Shown: positions 23,646 through 36,720, counted from the stretch's first letter. The stretch: DNA of 64,000 nt from Apodemus sylvaticus (GCF_947179515.1 NC_067495.1:90520389-90584388); one strand, 5' to 3'. The notes: generated by a model not told the origin, from the letters alone. Numbers and translations are program-made.

Positions 23646-24311
23646 TCCATTTCCTATAGAAGTATGGCACAAATTAGTAGAAACTAAAACTTGCCCTTTA
23701 AAACAGACCTAATTTGCAATAACACCATATGAAATTTTCCAACTGGATTAAAGTAGTTCCTCTGAGGCCTTGGGGTTTGTACTGCCAACTCTATAATACA
23801 CTGCTTTTTATTAAGAGCACAGTGTCTATCAACATGTGATATATAAACTAGGAACAATAACAGAGAAAGATAATTTTTGAAGTTTCCTGCAAATGCCACC
23901 AAGTCAATGCCAATTTATTAGAGTCCATGACTTGAAAGCCTCAAAAGAGTTAGAAAATTTATATAGCAGTTATAGTTTGAAAATAATGCAGACTTTACCT
24001 GGAACTATTGCCCATCTCAATGTATTGTTTAATAGCTCAGAGAGTTTCATTTGAGACATTTACAAATTCGGACAAATGTTATCCATTTGGATGCTGGGAT
24101 GGCCCAGTTTCTTTTACTTTAAGCCTGTGTTCATTTTTATAAATGTCACACTTATTATTTTCTAGTTTCTGTATTGGCTTTTATGATTCTAAAACCCAAC
24201 ACTATACTGAACATAGTCACAGCCTAATGACAAAGCTTTCAATATGCTCCAAAAATAAGTAATTTTCAGTCTTATACCACAGTGGCTTCTTCATGGTTTG
24301 TTTTTTGTAAT
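23646..24311. other. AT-rich intergenic DNA, nothing recognised
   Basis: No L1 or SINE match before the plus-strand L1 that starts near 24312. Confidence 0.45.
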
Positions 24312-25631
24312 TTAAACATCCAATGGAAAAAAGATAGCCTTTTCAACAAATGGTGCTGGTTCAACTGGAGGTCAGCATGCAGAAGAATGCGAATTGATCC
24401 ATCCTTGTCTCCTTGTACTAAGCTCAACTCCAAATGGATCAAGGACCTCCACATAAAGCCAGACACTCTGAAGCTAATAGAAAAGAAACTGGGGAAGACC
24501 CTTGAGGACATCGGTACAGGGAGAAAGTTTATGAACAGAACACCAATAGCGTATGCTCTAAGAGCAAGAATTGACAAATGGGACCTCATAAGGTTACAGA
24601 GTTTCTGTAAGGCAAAGGACACCATCAAGAGGACAGATCGGCAACCAACAAATTGGGAAAAGATCTTCACCAATCCTACATCAGATAGAGGGCTAATATC
24701 CAATATATATAAAGAACTCAAGAAGTTGGACTCCAGAAAACCGAACAACCCTATTAAAAAATGGGGTACAGAGTTAAACAAAGAATTCTCACCTGAAGAA
24801 CTTCGGATAGCGGAGAAGCATCTTAAAAAATGCTCAACTTCATTAGTCATTAGGGAAATGCAAATCAAAACAACCCTAAGATTTCATCTTACACCAGTCA
24901 GAATGGCTAAGATTAAAAATTCAGGAGACAGCAGGTGTTGGAGAGGGTGCTGAGAAAGAGGAACACTCCTCCACTGCTGGTGGGGTTGCAAATTGGTACA
25001 ACCACTCTGGAAAGCAGTCTGGCGGTTCCTCCGAAAACTGGGCACCTCACTTCCAGAAGATCCTGCTATACCACTCCTGGGCATATACCCAGAGGATTCC
25101 CCACCATGTAATAAGGATACATGCTCTACTATGTTCATAGCAGCCCTATTTATAATTGCCAGATGCTGGAAAGAACCCAGGTATCCCTCAACAGAAGAGT
25201 GGATACAAAAAATTTGGTATATCTACACAATGGAGTACTATTCAGCCATTAGAAACAATGAATTCATGAAATTCTTAGGCAAATGGATGGAGCTAGAGAA
25301 CATCATACTAAGTGAGGTAACCCAGACTCAAAAGGTGAATCATGGTATGCACTCACTAATAAGTGGTTATTAACCTAGAAAACTGGAATACCCAAAACAT
25401 AATCCACACATCAAATGAGATACAAGAAGAAAGCAGGAGTGGTCCCTGGTTCTGGAAAGACTCAGTGAAACAGTATTTGGCAAAACCAGAACGGGGAACT
25501 GGGAAGGGGTGGGAGGGAGGACAGGGGAAGAGAAGGGGGCTTACGGGACTTTCGGGGAGTGGGGGGGTCTAGAAAAGGGGAAATCATTTGAAATGTAAAT
25601 AAATTATATCGAATAAAAAAAATTAAAAAAA
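24312..25631 (+). mobile_element. 5'-truncated young L1: ORF2 C-terminus, 3' UTR, poly(A)
   Basis: Plus-strand L1 beginning in ORF2 at NIQWKKDSLFNKWCWFNW. ORF2 is open in one frame from 24312 to its natural stop at 25371-25373, except for a single in-frame TGA at 24951-24953 after SGDSRCWRGC. The C-terminal cysteine region (HCWWGCK) follows. The 3' UTR (25374-25615) contains the G-rich polypurine tract at about 25493-25560, then AATAAA and an A-rich tail to about 25631. The tail abuts an old minus-strand L1 3' UTR fragment. Confidence 0.92.
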
Positions 25632-25738
25632 AAATTAACTTTACATCCCGATCACAACCTCCTCCCTCTCTTTCCTCAGTCCCACCCTTATAAATTTTTC
25701 CACCCATTGCCCCCTCCTCTTCTCCTCAGACTGCCTGG
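25632..25738 (-). mobile_element. Old L1 (Lx-like) 3' UTR fragment, minus strand
   Basis: AACTTTACATCCCGATCACAACC followed by C/T-rich blocks is the reverse complement of the end of an old rodent L1 3' UTR, comparable to 27500-27620. About 107 bp remain. The young plus L1 sits immediately to its left. Confidence 0.7.
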
Positions 25739-27499
25739 TTGGAATATGACTTAGTTCTATTTCCTTTAGTGGGAAGCACTTTAACCTGCTTTAAGTAGTA
25801 GTTTTCTAAGACTACGTATGGAATACTGATACATTACACTGCAATTGGATGACTTCTTTCATTTACTTTTGATTTGTTTCTCATGCAGATGTTTTGCTAA
25901 TGTATATTTCAAACATTATTTTTATTGCTCCCACATACCAAGACAGAAAACAGTAAAAATTCAGGATGTCAAAAGCATCTACTCTTTAGACAAATTATTT
26001 CCTCCTTCACCTTCTAGAGCTGGATAATAGTACTCAGGAGATATTCTCAAGTTAATTCTAACCCAGTCTTTGCTTGATCTATCACTGTTATGTTTCCCAA
26101 AGTTTTAATAATGTCTTTTTATAATATCCCTTTTTTATGCTCGCTAATTCATTAAACTCATAGATTTTCTCCTTTAAATTGCATGCCACAAAAATCTCAC
26201 CTGAAATAAAGGTGTTTTCAAACTCACCTAATAATTCATTACTGCTATCAGATATTTTTGTATTGTCTGTAATAACTTGGAGTGTTAGGTTGGAGAACAT
26301 TCCCCCCTACCCCAAATTTATTTCTGTACCTATGTTTACATTTTTTTAAAATCTAACAACAATGTCTTAGATTTCTCAACCCAAATGGGGAATAACACAT
26401 GATTGCTTTTATAAGAATATTCATTTTTTCTGTGTTAGATTTCACTGAACTCCAGTCAACCACCTTTTCTGATCTTGTTAAAAGCTGTAGATTATTTTTT
26501 ATTCAACCAATCTCAAGGCTGAACTAGGAGTAACGACTCTTCAGAATTTATTTGCAGCTCAGTTCTATCCTTACAGATGCTATACTTCTCCAGCTTTCTG
26601 AATACCATTTGCTTGATGTCATCAATTAGACAATCTGAGAGATTCAGTACATCAATAAAGAGTTAGAATGTGTTGGAAACTCATGCCTCCTTACATTGCA
26701 AAAGGCAGGTCATACTGCAGACATTTCATGAGTCTTTTTTTGGTAGAGACTGTAGCAAGTCAAGCAATATAGCAGAATGCCATCTCCCTCCAGCATTTGC
26801 CAGTCTGAGAGGAATAAAAACAGCATAAGAAAAATGCTTCAGGTTTTCAGAAAATTGAATTCTATTCTAGCAAAAGGCTCAGAATATAGTTCTTTCCATT
26901 GTTTTATTTCATAAGATATTTTTGAGAAGATGGGCTTGCTTAGAAAATAACAGTCTCAACTCAGAAGATAGCAAAGGACTCCTCCAAAATGCTAACTTTT
27001 ATGGAAATAAAACTTTATTTGGAAAAAAAAGAAGAGAAATTTAGGACATTGTATTATAGTCGTTCTTTCATAATAAGTGAAGAGACAGAGAAGAAAATGT
27101 GAATTCAGAGCTTGATTGTTATAAGCAAAGCACAAATGTATCCTGCAGAGTGTTTTCAAAAGAATATTAACAATGTTACCTTTTATTTAGGGTAATTCAT
27201 TGCTGTCTCCAAGCACCTTCTTGGTTTTGTTCCTATTTGAAAGAGACAGAAACTGAGTCTCTAAAGACTTATGTGACTCTCCTACTTAAGTTCATTGAAC
27301 TAGAAAGCAACCAAGGAATGAGAACAATATTTAAGCCTGAAAAACTGTATTTTTCTACCATGACAATATCCCCTCTCATTCTCCTTTTACTATATATGAG
27401 AAAACAAAGCATAATAGAGATTTTTCTCTTTTTTCCTGGTTGGAACAGATCTTATTAGTTGAAATTAATATTCTTTTGTTTTACATTTTTCCAATAAAT
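25739..27499. other. AT-rich intergenic DNA
   Basis: I recognise no repeat, exon or RNA gene here; open frames are short and unsupported. Confidence 0.45.
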
Positions 27500-29015
27500 T
27501 ATTTTTTTATTCATTTGACATCCTGATCATATCCATCCCAGCCTCTTTTCCTCCCAGTCCCTCCCTTACAAAACCCTCTTCCCACTGTCTCCTCCCTATC
27601 TCCTCATGAAGTGGTAGCTACCCTTGGATACTACTCCATCCTAGGACATCTAGTCCCAGAAGGACTAGAAACATTCTCTTCCAATGAGGTCAAACAATGC
27701 ATTCCAGGTAGGGTGAAAGGTATCCCATGGCAGGGAACAGAGACCGAGATGGCCCATGCTCTCACATGAAGACCAATCTGCACATTTGCTACAAATGTGT
27801 AGGGGTTCTAAGTCCAACTCCTGCATGTTCCCGGGTTGGTGGTTCAAGCACTGTGAGCTCCTATAGTACTAGGTTAATTGATTCTGTACGCTTTCTTGTG
27901 GTGTCATTGACCACTCTGGCTTGCTCAGTTCCATCCCCACCTCTTCCACAATGGAATTTAAGAACATCCAGCGTGAGGTAACCCAGGGTAAGAACCACAT
28001 ATATGGTCTGAACTCACTTATAAGAGCAGAGTATCCATAAAGCACAGGATAACCATGCTATGATCCACAAACCCAAAGAAACTGGGTAATGAGGAGAGCC
28101 CAAGGAAAGGGGAGCAAGTCTCACTCATATGGGGAAACTAGTTATCAAAGATCAAAAGAAAGAAGGAACTTAGTAGGAGAATGAGTGAAGAGAACAGACA
28201 TGCATGATGATAATATGTGGGGAGACTGGGCTGGAGATGGCTGGGAGTGATAATGGAAATCAATGGGGGTGCACCTTTGTGACTATTTGCATGGGACTGA
28301 GCAAGATAAGGGTAGTTTATGAGGAGTGACCCTACCCAAGATTCCTACAAGAGAGGGATGTAAAGACTGAAATGGCTACCTCTAGCAGCTAGGCAAGACT
28401 TCCAGATGAGAGATAGAGACATCAATCCACCCATAAGACTTTCAACCAAAAATTTGTCTTGTTTACAAATGTGCAAGGATAAATATATGGCAAAGCCTGA
28501 GGGAACAACCAATGAATGACTGTCCCAACTTGAGATCCACCCCATGTGAGAAAGAGAGTCAACCCCTGACACTACTAATGATACTGTGATGGTTTGTATG
28601 TGCTTGTCCAGGGAATGGCAATATGAGCAGTATGGCCTTCTTAGAGTAGGTATGGCCTTGTTGGATGAAGTGTGTCACTATAGGGATGGGCTTTGAGCCC
28701 ATCCTAGCTGCCTTTGATACAAGGTGTGGAACTCTTAGCTCCTCCAGCTCCATGTCTGCCTGGATGCTGCAATGTTCCTGCCTTGATAATAATGTATTGA
28801 ACTTCTGAACCTGCAAACCAGTACCAATTAAATGCTGTCCATCATAAGAGTTGCCTTAATCATGGTATCTGTTCACAGCAGTGAATCTTTAATACAGAAA
28901 CTCTGCTATGCTTGCAGACAGGAACCTAGCATAACTGTCTTTAGTAAGGCTTCATCTAGAGATGGATGAAAACAGATGCAGAAACCCACAGACAAACATT
29001 AGCTGGGGGATTTTT
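27500..29015. mobile_element. Lx-type L1 3' end with inverted 5' part
   Basis: 27500-27965 is a minus-strand distal 3' UTR with a T run (poly(A) tail) at about 27502-27508. 27966-28590 is plus strand: the last ORF2 codons (GAGGTAACCCAGG and ACTCACTTATAAG) and the proximal 3' UTR, continuing at 28904-29015 after a nested element. From memory of the Lx 3' UTR, the plus part ends (ACATTAGCTGGGG near 29015) about where the minus part begins (near 27965). The two halves thus look like one element whose 5' part is flipped, the twin-priming pattern. Confidence 0.7.
28591..28903 (+). mobile_element. URR1-like element nested in the Lx 3' UTR
   Basis: The block GTGATGGTTTGTATGTGCTTG, GGCCTTGTTGGATGAAGTGTGTCACT, AGCTCCTCCAGCTCCATG and TGTTCACAGCAGTGAATC matches the rodent nonautonomous hAT-type repeat I remember as URR1. 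It interrupts an otherwise continuous Lx 3' UTR between AATGATACT and ACTCTGCTATGC. An 8-bp duplication expected for hAT is only weakly visible. No transposase is encoded. Confidence 0.55.
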
Positions 29016-30146
29016 GTGAAAGAAATTTTTTCTCTTAAAGGAATCAAAGGGAAATTATATAGGATTCAAGTTCATAAGTATAAACCTACTTTCTTGATTT
29101 ATTATTTCTCTTCCTGCTTCTGTTGTTTGTTTGTTTTTTAACCTGTAGAGTTGTACATGCCTAAAATTTAAAGAACCAAGCAATGAACACATAAAAATCA
29201 CCCTAGCAGAGGAATTTTGTCTTGTATAAAAATCAATATGTTACTGTAGAAATATACGTTGAGAGATATCTAAACTATAGAGACTTTGGAAAGCATCACA
29301 ATGTTCACATGCATGCTTTCTATAAGGTAGTTTTAAGATCAGAATCAATCTGATCTGGTAGTGGCTACTAACAATTGATAGACTCTCTGTCTTTTCTCCC
29401 AAAGCACTAATTTTGGAGAGATGTAAAATACAGTTCCTGGCATAGATTTGGCAGGAAGATTTGCCTTTCTTTTGTTGAGCATAGCTTGCAAAAGGTACAC
29501 TGCTGGCACAAATAGAAATTGCAGTGTAATTGTGAGAATTATCATGAATATCAGCCTTAGGAGATGTGATATGACTTTGTTATTTGCATATAATATCTAA
29601 GTGAAAAGGGGGTTTCTGGTACATTTGATAGACAAATACTATGTGAATAATGTTTCCTCTAAAGTGCATTCTATATGTTATGGTAGTCCTCTTAACTACA
29701 GTTGTTAAGAGGTCTAGGTTTATAATGAAATAATATAAGTGAATCAATTAGTCAATCAGATGTTCTTCCAAGTAAACGATATTGAAAGTCTAATTTAGCT
29801 ACAGAGAAACCAAATCCCTACCATTTTCCTTTGAAATACCAGAAATATTTTGCTTTAAATTTGTCATTAAATTATTTTGGATATTTCTTTCCCCAAACAT
29901 GAAAAGGATATCAAATGTAATTAAAACTTAAATTTGAAAAATATTAGATTTTCCTAAGATTTTGAAAAATAGGTACTTTGAAGGTTAATAAACTTGTATA
30001 AATTTACTGAATAAAATACTCTGCATTTCTTTTATATGTGGGAAATGATGTTGGTATGATATTGGTGAAAGATAATGAACAGAACAAAGCTATCACTAAT
30101 ATCTTTTAAAATAGTTATCTTTAATAACTCTTTTTTAAGATACATT
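29016..30146. other. AT-rich intergenic DNA
   Basis: Nothing recognised beyond a short (TTTG)n patch near 29125. Confidence 0.45.
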
Positions 30147-30265
30147 AATTGTTGGGTGTGGTGGTCCTCCATTTATAGCAGTCAAAAAGTTAAGGCCAGG
30201 GGTTGAATAAATTCGAGTTTAGCCTGAGCTATATATGTTAGACCTTGTTACAAAACAACAAACCA
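30147..30265 (+). repeat. B1 SINE, old copy, plus strand
   Basis: GTTGGGTGTGGTGGTCCTCC at the head, AGGCCAGGGGTTGAATAAATTCGAG in the B-box region (GGTTCGAATC-like), TTAGCCTGAGCTATAT, and GACCTTGTTACAAAACAAC at the A-rich end are diverged B1 features. B1 derives from 7SL RNA. Length and divergence indicate an old copy. Confidence 0.75.
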
Positions 30266-31455
30266 TTGAAGCCCATCTTCAACATGTCTGAGATTCTGCT
30301 CCTGGTAATATAAAGGTGCAGTATATTTAACTTTGGGATTAATCTACATATTCTGATCAAAAGCACAAGAAGCATAAAGGATTAAAAAAGTAGATTGCAT
30401 ATATTGTGATTAACATAGACAATTGCAACTGGATCTATTCTAATCATCACTAGTTTTCTTCAGTTACAAAAGATTCTATTTCTATGCCACTAGCAATTCT
30501 ACCTAAAATAAGAGACATTTGACTAAAACAGAATATTTATTTAAAATATTTTCCATGGACTTATTAATTGGAGAAATTGATTTTTCTCTTCTATAAAACA
30601 CATAAGCTCAAAATGAGCCATAGAAATTGGTAATAGAAAAATATTTCTTTAAACTAATTTCTACCTTTCTATTTCCCACTTAAATATCAATAATTGAAGC
30701 TTAGCATAATTTAAACCTTACAATTTTGGTCAACGAGTTGACAATCCTTTAAAAAGCTAAGAGTAACATCAACCCAGTGTCTATCAACAGTTTAGATTTA
30801 CTCATCTATATTTACATTTTAAAAAATGCATTGTCTACTAAAAAACATAACAAGAGAAGGAGACTAAACAGAATAATTTTATCTTCTAAAATATGTAAAT
30901 TGAGAACAAACAGTGTCTTCAAGTGATTGTTTATGCTGCTTTTAGGTTGTGAATAATTTTATTACAACTGCTGAACCATCTGTTAAACAGAGTGGTCTTG
31001 CCTGTTCAAAAAAGCTGAATGTAATATTTTAAAATTTCAACAAACATCTTTTGTTTGACTCTTCTAAACAAATCTTCTAATAAATAACAGTTCATGGTAT
31101 TCATGGGTCAAATTCAGAAGGGAATAAAATAAACTACTATCCTTTGAAAATGATTTTAAAAATGTTTTCCATAGAGAAAGGACAGCATGCTCATAATTCT
31201 GGATCTTTCAGTTATACCATCTGTGTCCAAGTAAGAAACTGTCATATTTGCACATTTTCCTTGACCTCGAAAGACTAACCTTTAACTGAAGAATCTGGAT
31301 GACTACATATTCAGCAGAATCTTTCATAGATATGCTGTCTTCTGACCATCCAATTTTACCCTGAGTGCTTCTGACTAATATTATAGTGTTCTAACTTGTA
31401 CTAAATGAAACATATATTACTATAATACATAGATAGATGTACATCATATACATCC
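30266..31455. other. AT-rich intergenic DNA
   Basis: No repeat, exon or RNA gene recognised. Confidence 0.45.
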
Positions 31456-31557
31456 TCACACACACACACACACATACATATATATGTATATATGTATGTA
31501 TGTATATGTGTATGTATGTATAATGTATATATGTATGTATATATGTATGTATGTATG

Positions 31558-31616
<59 letters not shown>
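31456..31616. repeat. Compound (CA)n, (GTAT)n, (AT)n microsatellite
   Basis: A CA run (about 31456-31474), GTAT/GTATAT tetramers (about 31480-31564) and an uninterrupted AT run of about 45 bp (31567-31610), ending in CACACAC. The short open frames rich in Y, I, H and T here are artefacts. Confidence 0.95.
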
Positions 31617-31618
<2 letters not shown>

Positions 31619-31814
31619 TCATATAAATGAATGTGATGTTTCAGGATATGTGAATGCTGGTAATTGATACCTATCTCTCCAAATATTTATTAATTTTATT
31701 GCAAGACAAATACAAATGCTTTATTCTAGGTTTTTTGATTTATAATGCATATCATTATTTATAGGACTCCTACTACATAATAACTCATATATAACTCAAA
31801 AACACAAAAACTTT

Positions 31815-33200
31815 ACCAGTTTCTACCCCTCACAGAATCCCCAACCCATCCTCCCTCCCACTGCCTCCATGATGATGCCCCCCTGCCCAATTTCCCCACA
31901 CTAGGGCATCTATTAAGCATTCATAGGACCTGGGAACTCTCCTCCCACCAATGCCCAAAGAGGCACTCCTCTGCCACAATTGCAGTTGGAACCATGTGTA
32001 TAACTTGGTTGATGGCTTAGTCCCAGGGAGTCCTGAGATGTCTGGTTGCCTAATATAGTCCTTCCCATGGGGCTGCAAACTCCTTTAGCTCTTTTAGTCC
32101 TCCCACCAACTCCTCCATTGGGCACTCAGCACTTAGTCCAATGGTTGGCTACTAGCATCTTCCTCTGTATCTGTAAGGCTCTGGCAGAGACCCTCAGGAG
32201 ACATAAGAGGCTCCTTTCTGCAAGCACTTCTTGTCATCCATAATAGTGTTGGGGTCTGGTGATTGTTTATTGCATGAATCCCCAGTTAGGACAGTCTCTG
32301 AGTGGTCTTTCCTATAGTATCTGTCCCACACTTTATCTCCATAATTGCTCCTGTGAGTATCTTGTTCCCTTTCTCAGAAAAACTGAAGCACTCACACTTT
32401 GGTCTTCCTTCTTCTTGAGCTTCATGTGGTCTATGAGTTGTATGTTGCTTATTCTGAGATTTTGGGCTAATATCCACTTATCAGTGCATGCTTACCATGT
32501 GTGTTCTTTGGTGATTGGGTTACCTCACTCAGAATGACACTATCTAATTCTACCCATTTGCCTAAGAATTTCATGAAGTCATTGTTTTTAATAAGTGAGT
32601 AGTACTCCATTGTGTAAACATGCCACATTTTCTGTATCCATTTTTTGTGGCAGGACATCTAGGTTCTTTCCAGCTTCTAGCTATTATAAATAAGGCTGCT
32701 ATGAACATAGTGGAGGATGTGTCCTTATTACATGTTAGAGAATCTTCTGGGTATATGCCCAGGAGTGGTATAGCTGGGTCCTCAGGTAGTACTATGTATA
32801 ATTTTCTGAGGAACCACTAAACAGATTTCCAGAGTGGTTGTGCCAGCTTGCAACCCCACCAGCGGTGGAGGGGTGTTCCTCTTTCTCCACATCCTTACCA
32901 GTATCTGCTGTCTCCTGAGTTTTTCATCTTAGTCATTCTGACTGGTGTGAAATGGAATCTCAGTGGTATTTTGATTTGCATTTCCCTGATAAATAAGGAT
33001 GCTGAACATTTCTTTAAGTGCCAAAAAGCCATTCGAGTTGCCTCAGCTAAGAATTCTCTGTTTAGCTCCGCACTCCATTTTAATAGGGTTATTTGACTCT
33101 CTGGAGTCTAAATTCTTGAGTTCATTGTATACATTGGATATTACCCCATCATCAGGTGTAGGACTGGTAAAGATCTTTTCCCAATCTGTTGGTTGACCAT
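31815..33200 (-). mobile_element. 3' part of a large inverted L1, minus strand
   Basis: The older-type 3' UTR (about 31815-32466) is followed by the ORF2 C-terminus from the stop (about 32467) to the region encoding QPTDWEKI near 33180-33200. Frames are broken (for example 32467-32658 open, then shifts). Its 5' end at 33200 meets plus-strand ORF1. In L1 coordinates it begins about 15 bp after the point where the plus part ends at 36720. Confidence 0.85.
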
Positions 33201-36200
33201 AAGCAGGAAGAAAAGAATGTCAAGTAACATATAAGAGACCTATCAGAATTACACCAGACTTATCACCAGAAACTATGAAAGCAAGAAGATCCTGGGCAGA
33301 TGTTATACACATCCTAATAGAACATAAATGTCAGCCCAGGCTACTATACCCAGCAAAACTCTCAATTATAGAGGGAGAGAACAAGATATTCAGTGACAAA
33401 ACCAAATTTTCGCAACATTTTCCACAAACCCAGCTTTACAAAGGATAATGGAAAATACCAACACAAGGAGGGAAACTAAACCCTAGAATAAAGAATAAAT
33501 TAATCTTCATTCAATAAACCCAAAAGAAGATAGCCACACAAGAAGAATTCCACCTTTAACAATGAAAATATCAGGAAGTAGCAATCACTTTTCCTTAATA
33601 TCTCTTAACATCAAATAACTCAATTCCTGAATAAAAAGGCATAGACTAACAGACTGGATGAGTAAACAGAACCCAAAATTTCACTGCATACAAAGAAAAG
33701 TGACACCTCTGTGACAAAGAAAGTCACTACCTCAAGGGTTGCAAAACAGTTTTCCAAGCAAATGGTCCCAAGAAATAAGAGGGCGAGGCCATTCTTATAT
33801 CAAATAAAATTGACTTTCAACCAAAAGTTTTCAAAAAAGATAAGGAGGGACACTTCCTACTGACCAAAGGAAAAATCTACCAAGTTGAACTCTCAATTCT
33901 GAACATCTATGCTCCAAAGGCAAGGGCACCCACGTTCATAAAAGAAACTTTATTAAAGTTCAAAGCACACATTGCACCCCACACAATAATAGTGGGAAAC
34001 TTAAACACCCCACTCTTAGCAATGGATAAATCATGAAACAGAAACTAAACAGAGATACAGTGAAACTAACAGAAGTATGAACCAAATGGGTCTAACAGAT
34101 ATTTATAGAATATTCCATCATAACACAAAAGAATGTACCTTCTCCTCAGCACCTCATGGTACCTTCTACAAAACTGACCATATAACTGGTCATAAAACAG
34201 GCCTCAACAGATACAAAAATATTGAAATAATTTCATGCACCTTATCAGATCACCATGGACTAATGCTCCTCTTATGTTCAAACAAAAACAATGGAAAACA
34301 CACATACACATGGACATTGAGCAATGCTCTACTCAATGATAACTTGGTCAAGGAAGAAATAGAGAAAGAAATTAAAGACTTTCTAGAATTTAATGAAAAT
34401 GAAGATACATCATACCAACATTTATGGGAAACGGTGAAAACAGTGCTAAGAGGAAAACTCATAGCTCTGAGTGCCTCCAAAAAGAAAGTGGAGAGAGCTT
34501 CCACTAGCAGCTTGACAGCACATCTGAAAGCTCTAGAACAAAAAGAAGCAAATGCACCCAAGAGGAGTAGACAACAGGAAATAATCAAACTCAGAGCCAA
34601 AATCAACCAAACAGAAACAAAAAGAATCAACAAAACTAGGAGCTGGTTCTTTGAGAAAATCAACAAGATAGATAAACCCTTAACCAGATTAACCAGAGGG
34701 CACAGAAGTACTACCCAAATTAATAAAATCAGAAAAGAAAAGGGAGACATACCAAAAGAAACTCTGGAAATTCAAAAAATCATCAGATCCTACTACAAGA
34801 GATTGTACTCAACAAAACTGGAAAGTCTGGATAAAATGAACAATCTTCTAGACACATACCAGGTGCCAATGTTAAAACAGGATCAGATAAACTATCTAAA
34901 TAGTCCTATAAGTCCTGAGGAAATAGAAGCAAACATTAACAGTCTCCAAAGGAAAAAAATCACAGGACCAGACAGGTTTAATGGGGAATTCTATCAGATC
35001 TTCCAAGAATACCTACCACAGATATTCCTCTAACTATTTCACAAAATAGAAACACAAGAAATACTATCCAATCCATTTTATGAAGTCAAAATAACACTTA
35101 CATCTAAATGAGACAAAGACCAAACAAGGAAAGAGAACTTCAGACAAATTTCCCTTATGAACAATGATGGAAAAATACTCAATAAAGTTCTTGCCAACCA
35201 GATCCAAGAACACGCCAAAATGATCATTTACCATTATCAAATAGGCTTTTTCCCAGGGATGGAGGATGGTTCAATATACATAAATCCATCAATGTAATAC
35301 ACTACATACATGAAGTCAAAGAAAAAAGACATGATCATTTCATTAGATGCTGAAAAATCATTTGACAAAATTCAGCATCCCTTCATGTTAGAAGTCTCGA
35401 GAGATCAGGTATTCAAGGCCCATACCTAAACATTGTGAAAGCAAGATACAGCAAACCAGTAGCCAACATCAAACTAAATGGAGAGAGACTTGGAACAATC
35501 CCACTAAAATCAGGGATTAGACAAGGCTGCACTCTCTCTCCATATTTATTCAATATAGTACTTTAAGTTCTAGCCAGAGTAATTAGCTAACAAAAGGAGG
35601 TAAAAAAGATACAAATTGGAAAGGAAGAAGTCGAAATATCACTATTTGCAGATGATATGCTCAAATACTAAAGTGACCCCAAATATTCTACCAGAGAACT
35701 CCTAAATCTGAAAAACAACTTCAGCAAAGTGGGTGGATATAGAATTAACTCAAATTGGTAGCCTTCCTCTATTCAAAGGATAAGCAAGCTGAGGAAGATA
35801 TTAGGGAAATGACACCTTTAAAAATAGTAACAAATAACATTACATACCTTGTGGTGACTCTAATCAAGCAAGTAAAAGATCTGTATGACAAGAACTTCAA
35901 TCCTCTGAAGAAAGAAATTGAAGATCTCAGAAGATAGAAAGATCTCCCATGCTCATAGATTGGCAGGATTAATATAGTAAAAATGACCATCTTGCCAAAG
36001 ACAATCTAGAGATTCAATGCAATCTCCATCAAAATTCCAACTCAATTCTTCATAGAGGTAGAAAGAGCAATCTGCAAATACATTTGGAATAACAAAAAAC
36101 TCAGGATATTCTTCATAACAAAAGAACTTCTGTGGAATCACCATCCCTGACCTCAAGATCTACTACAGAGCAATAGTGATAAAAACAGTATGGTATTGGT

Positions 36201-36720
36201 TCAGAGTGCATACCATGAGTGTTCTTTTGAGACTGGGTTACCTCACTTAGGATGATGTTCTCCAGCTCCATCCATTTGTCTAAGAATTTCATGAATTCAT
36301 TGTTTCTAATGGCTGAAAAGTACTCCATTGTGTTTATATACCATATTTTTTTTGCATCCATTCCTCCATTGAGGGACATCTGGGTTCTTTCCAGCTTCTG
36401 GCTATAATAAATACGGCTGCTATGAACATAGTGGAACATGTAACAACAAATGGTGCTGGTCCAATTGTTGGTTAGCATGCATAAGAATGCAAATCAATCC
36501 ATTCTTATTTACATGTACAAAGCTCAAGTCCAAGTGGATCCACATAAAAAACACATACACTGAAGCTTATAGAAGAGAAAGTAGGGAATAATCTTGAAAA
36601 CATGGGCATAGGGAAAACTTCCTGAGCAGAAGTCCAATGGTTTATGCTCTAAGAACAACAATCAACAAATGGGACCTCATAAAACTGCAAAGCTTCTGTA
36701 AGGCAAAAGGCACTGTCAAT
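33201..36720 (+). pseudogene. Inverted 5' part of the same L1: ORF1 end and most of ORF2, decayed
   Basis: It starts in the ORF1 C-terminal domain (VTYKRPIRITPDLSPETMKARRSW and CQPRLLYPAKLSI), passes the inter-ORF spacer, and ORF2 begins near 33562. The endonuclease GDFN motif reads GNLN near 33995, losing the acidic residue. One 318-codon frame is open (34077-35033). The reverse transcriptase FADDM is kept near 35648. Many other stops and shifts make it inactive. A minus-strand ORF2 piece replaces about 125 bp at 36201-36439. The element resumes with NKWCWSNC and ends at SFCKAKGTVN (36720). With 31815-33200 it forms one twin-primed insertion of about 4.9 kb. Confidence 0.88.
36201..36439 (-). 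mobile_element. Minus-strand L1 ORF2 fragment inside plus L1
   Basis: 239 bp encoding the last roughly 80 ORF2 residues (TMEYFSAIRNNEFMKFLDKW and VTQSQKNTHGMH) on the minus strand, without 3' UTR or tail. It is flanked on both sides by plus-strand ORF2, which lacks about 125 bp of its own sequence at this point. It resembles the young copies more than 32467-32730, so it did not come from this element's own 3' part. Confidence 0.8.

Noticed and set aside
31391..31622. Tyr/Ile/Thr/His-rich open frames
   Set aside because: Artefacts of the CA/GTAT/AT microsatellite.
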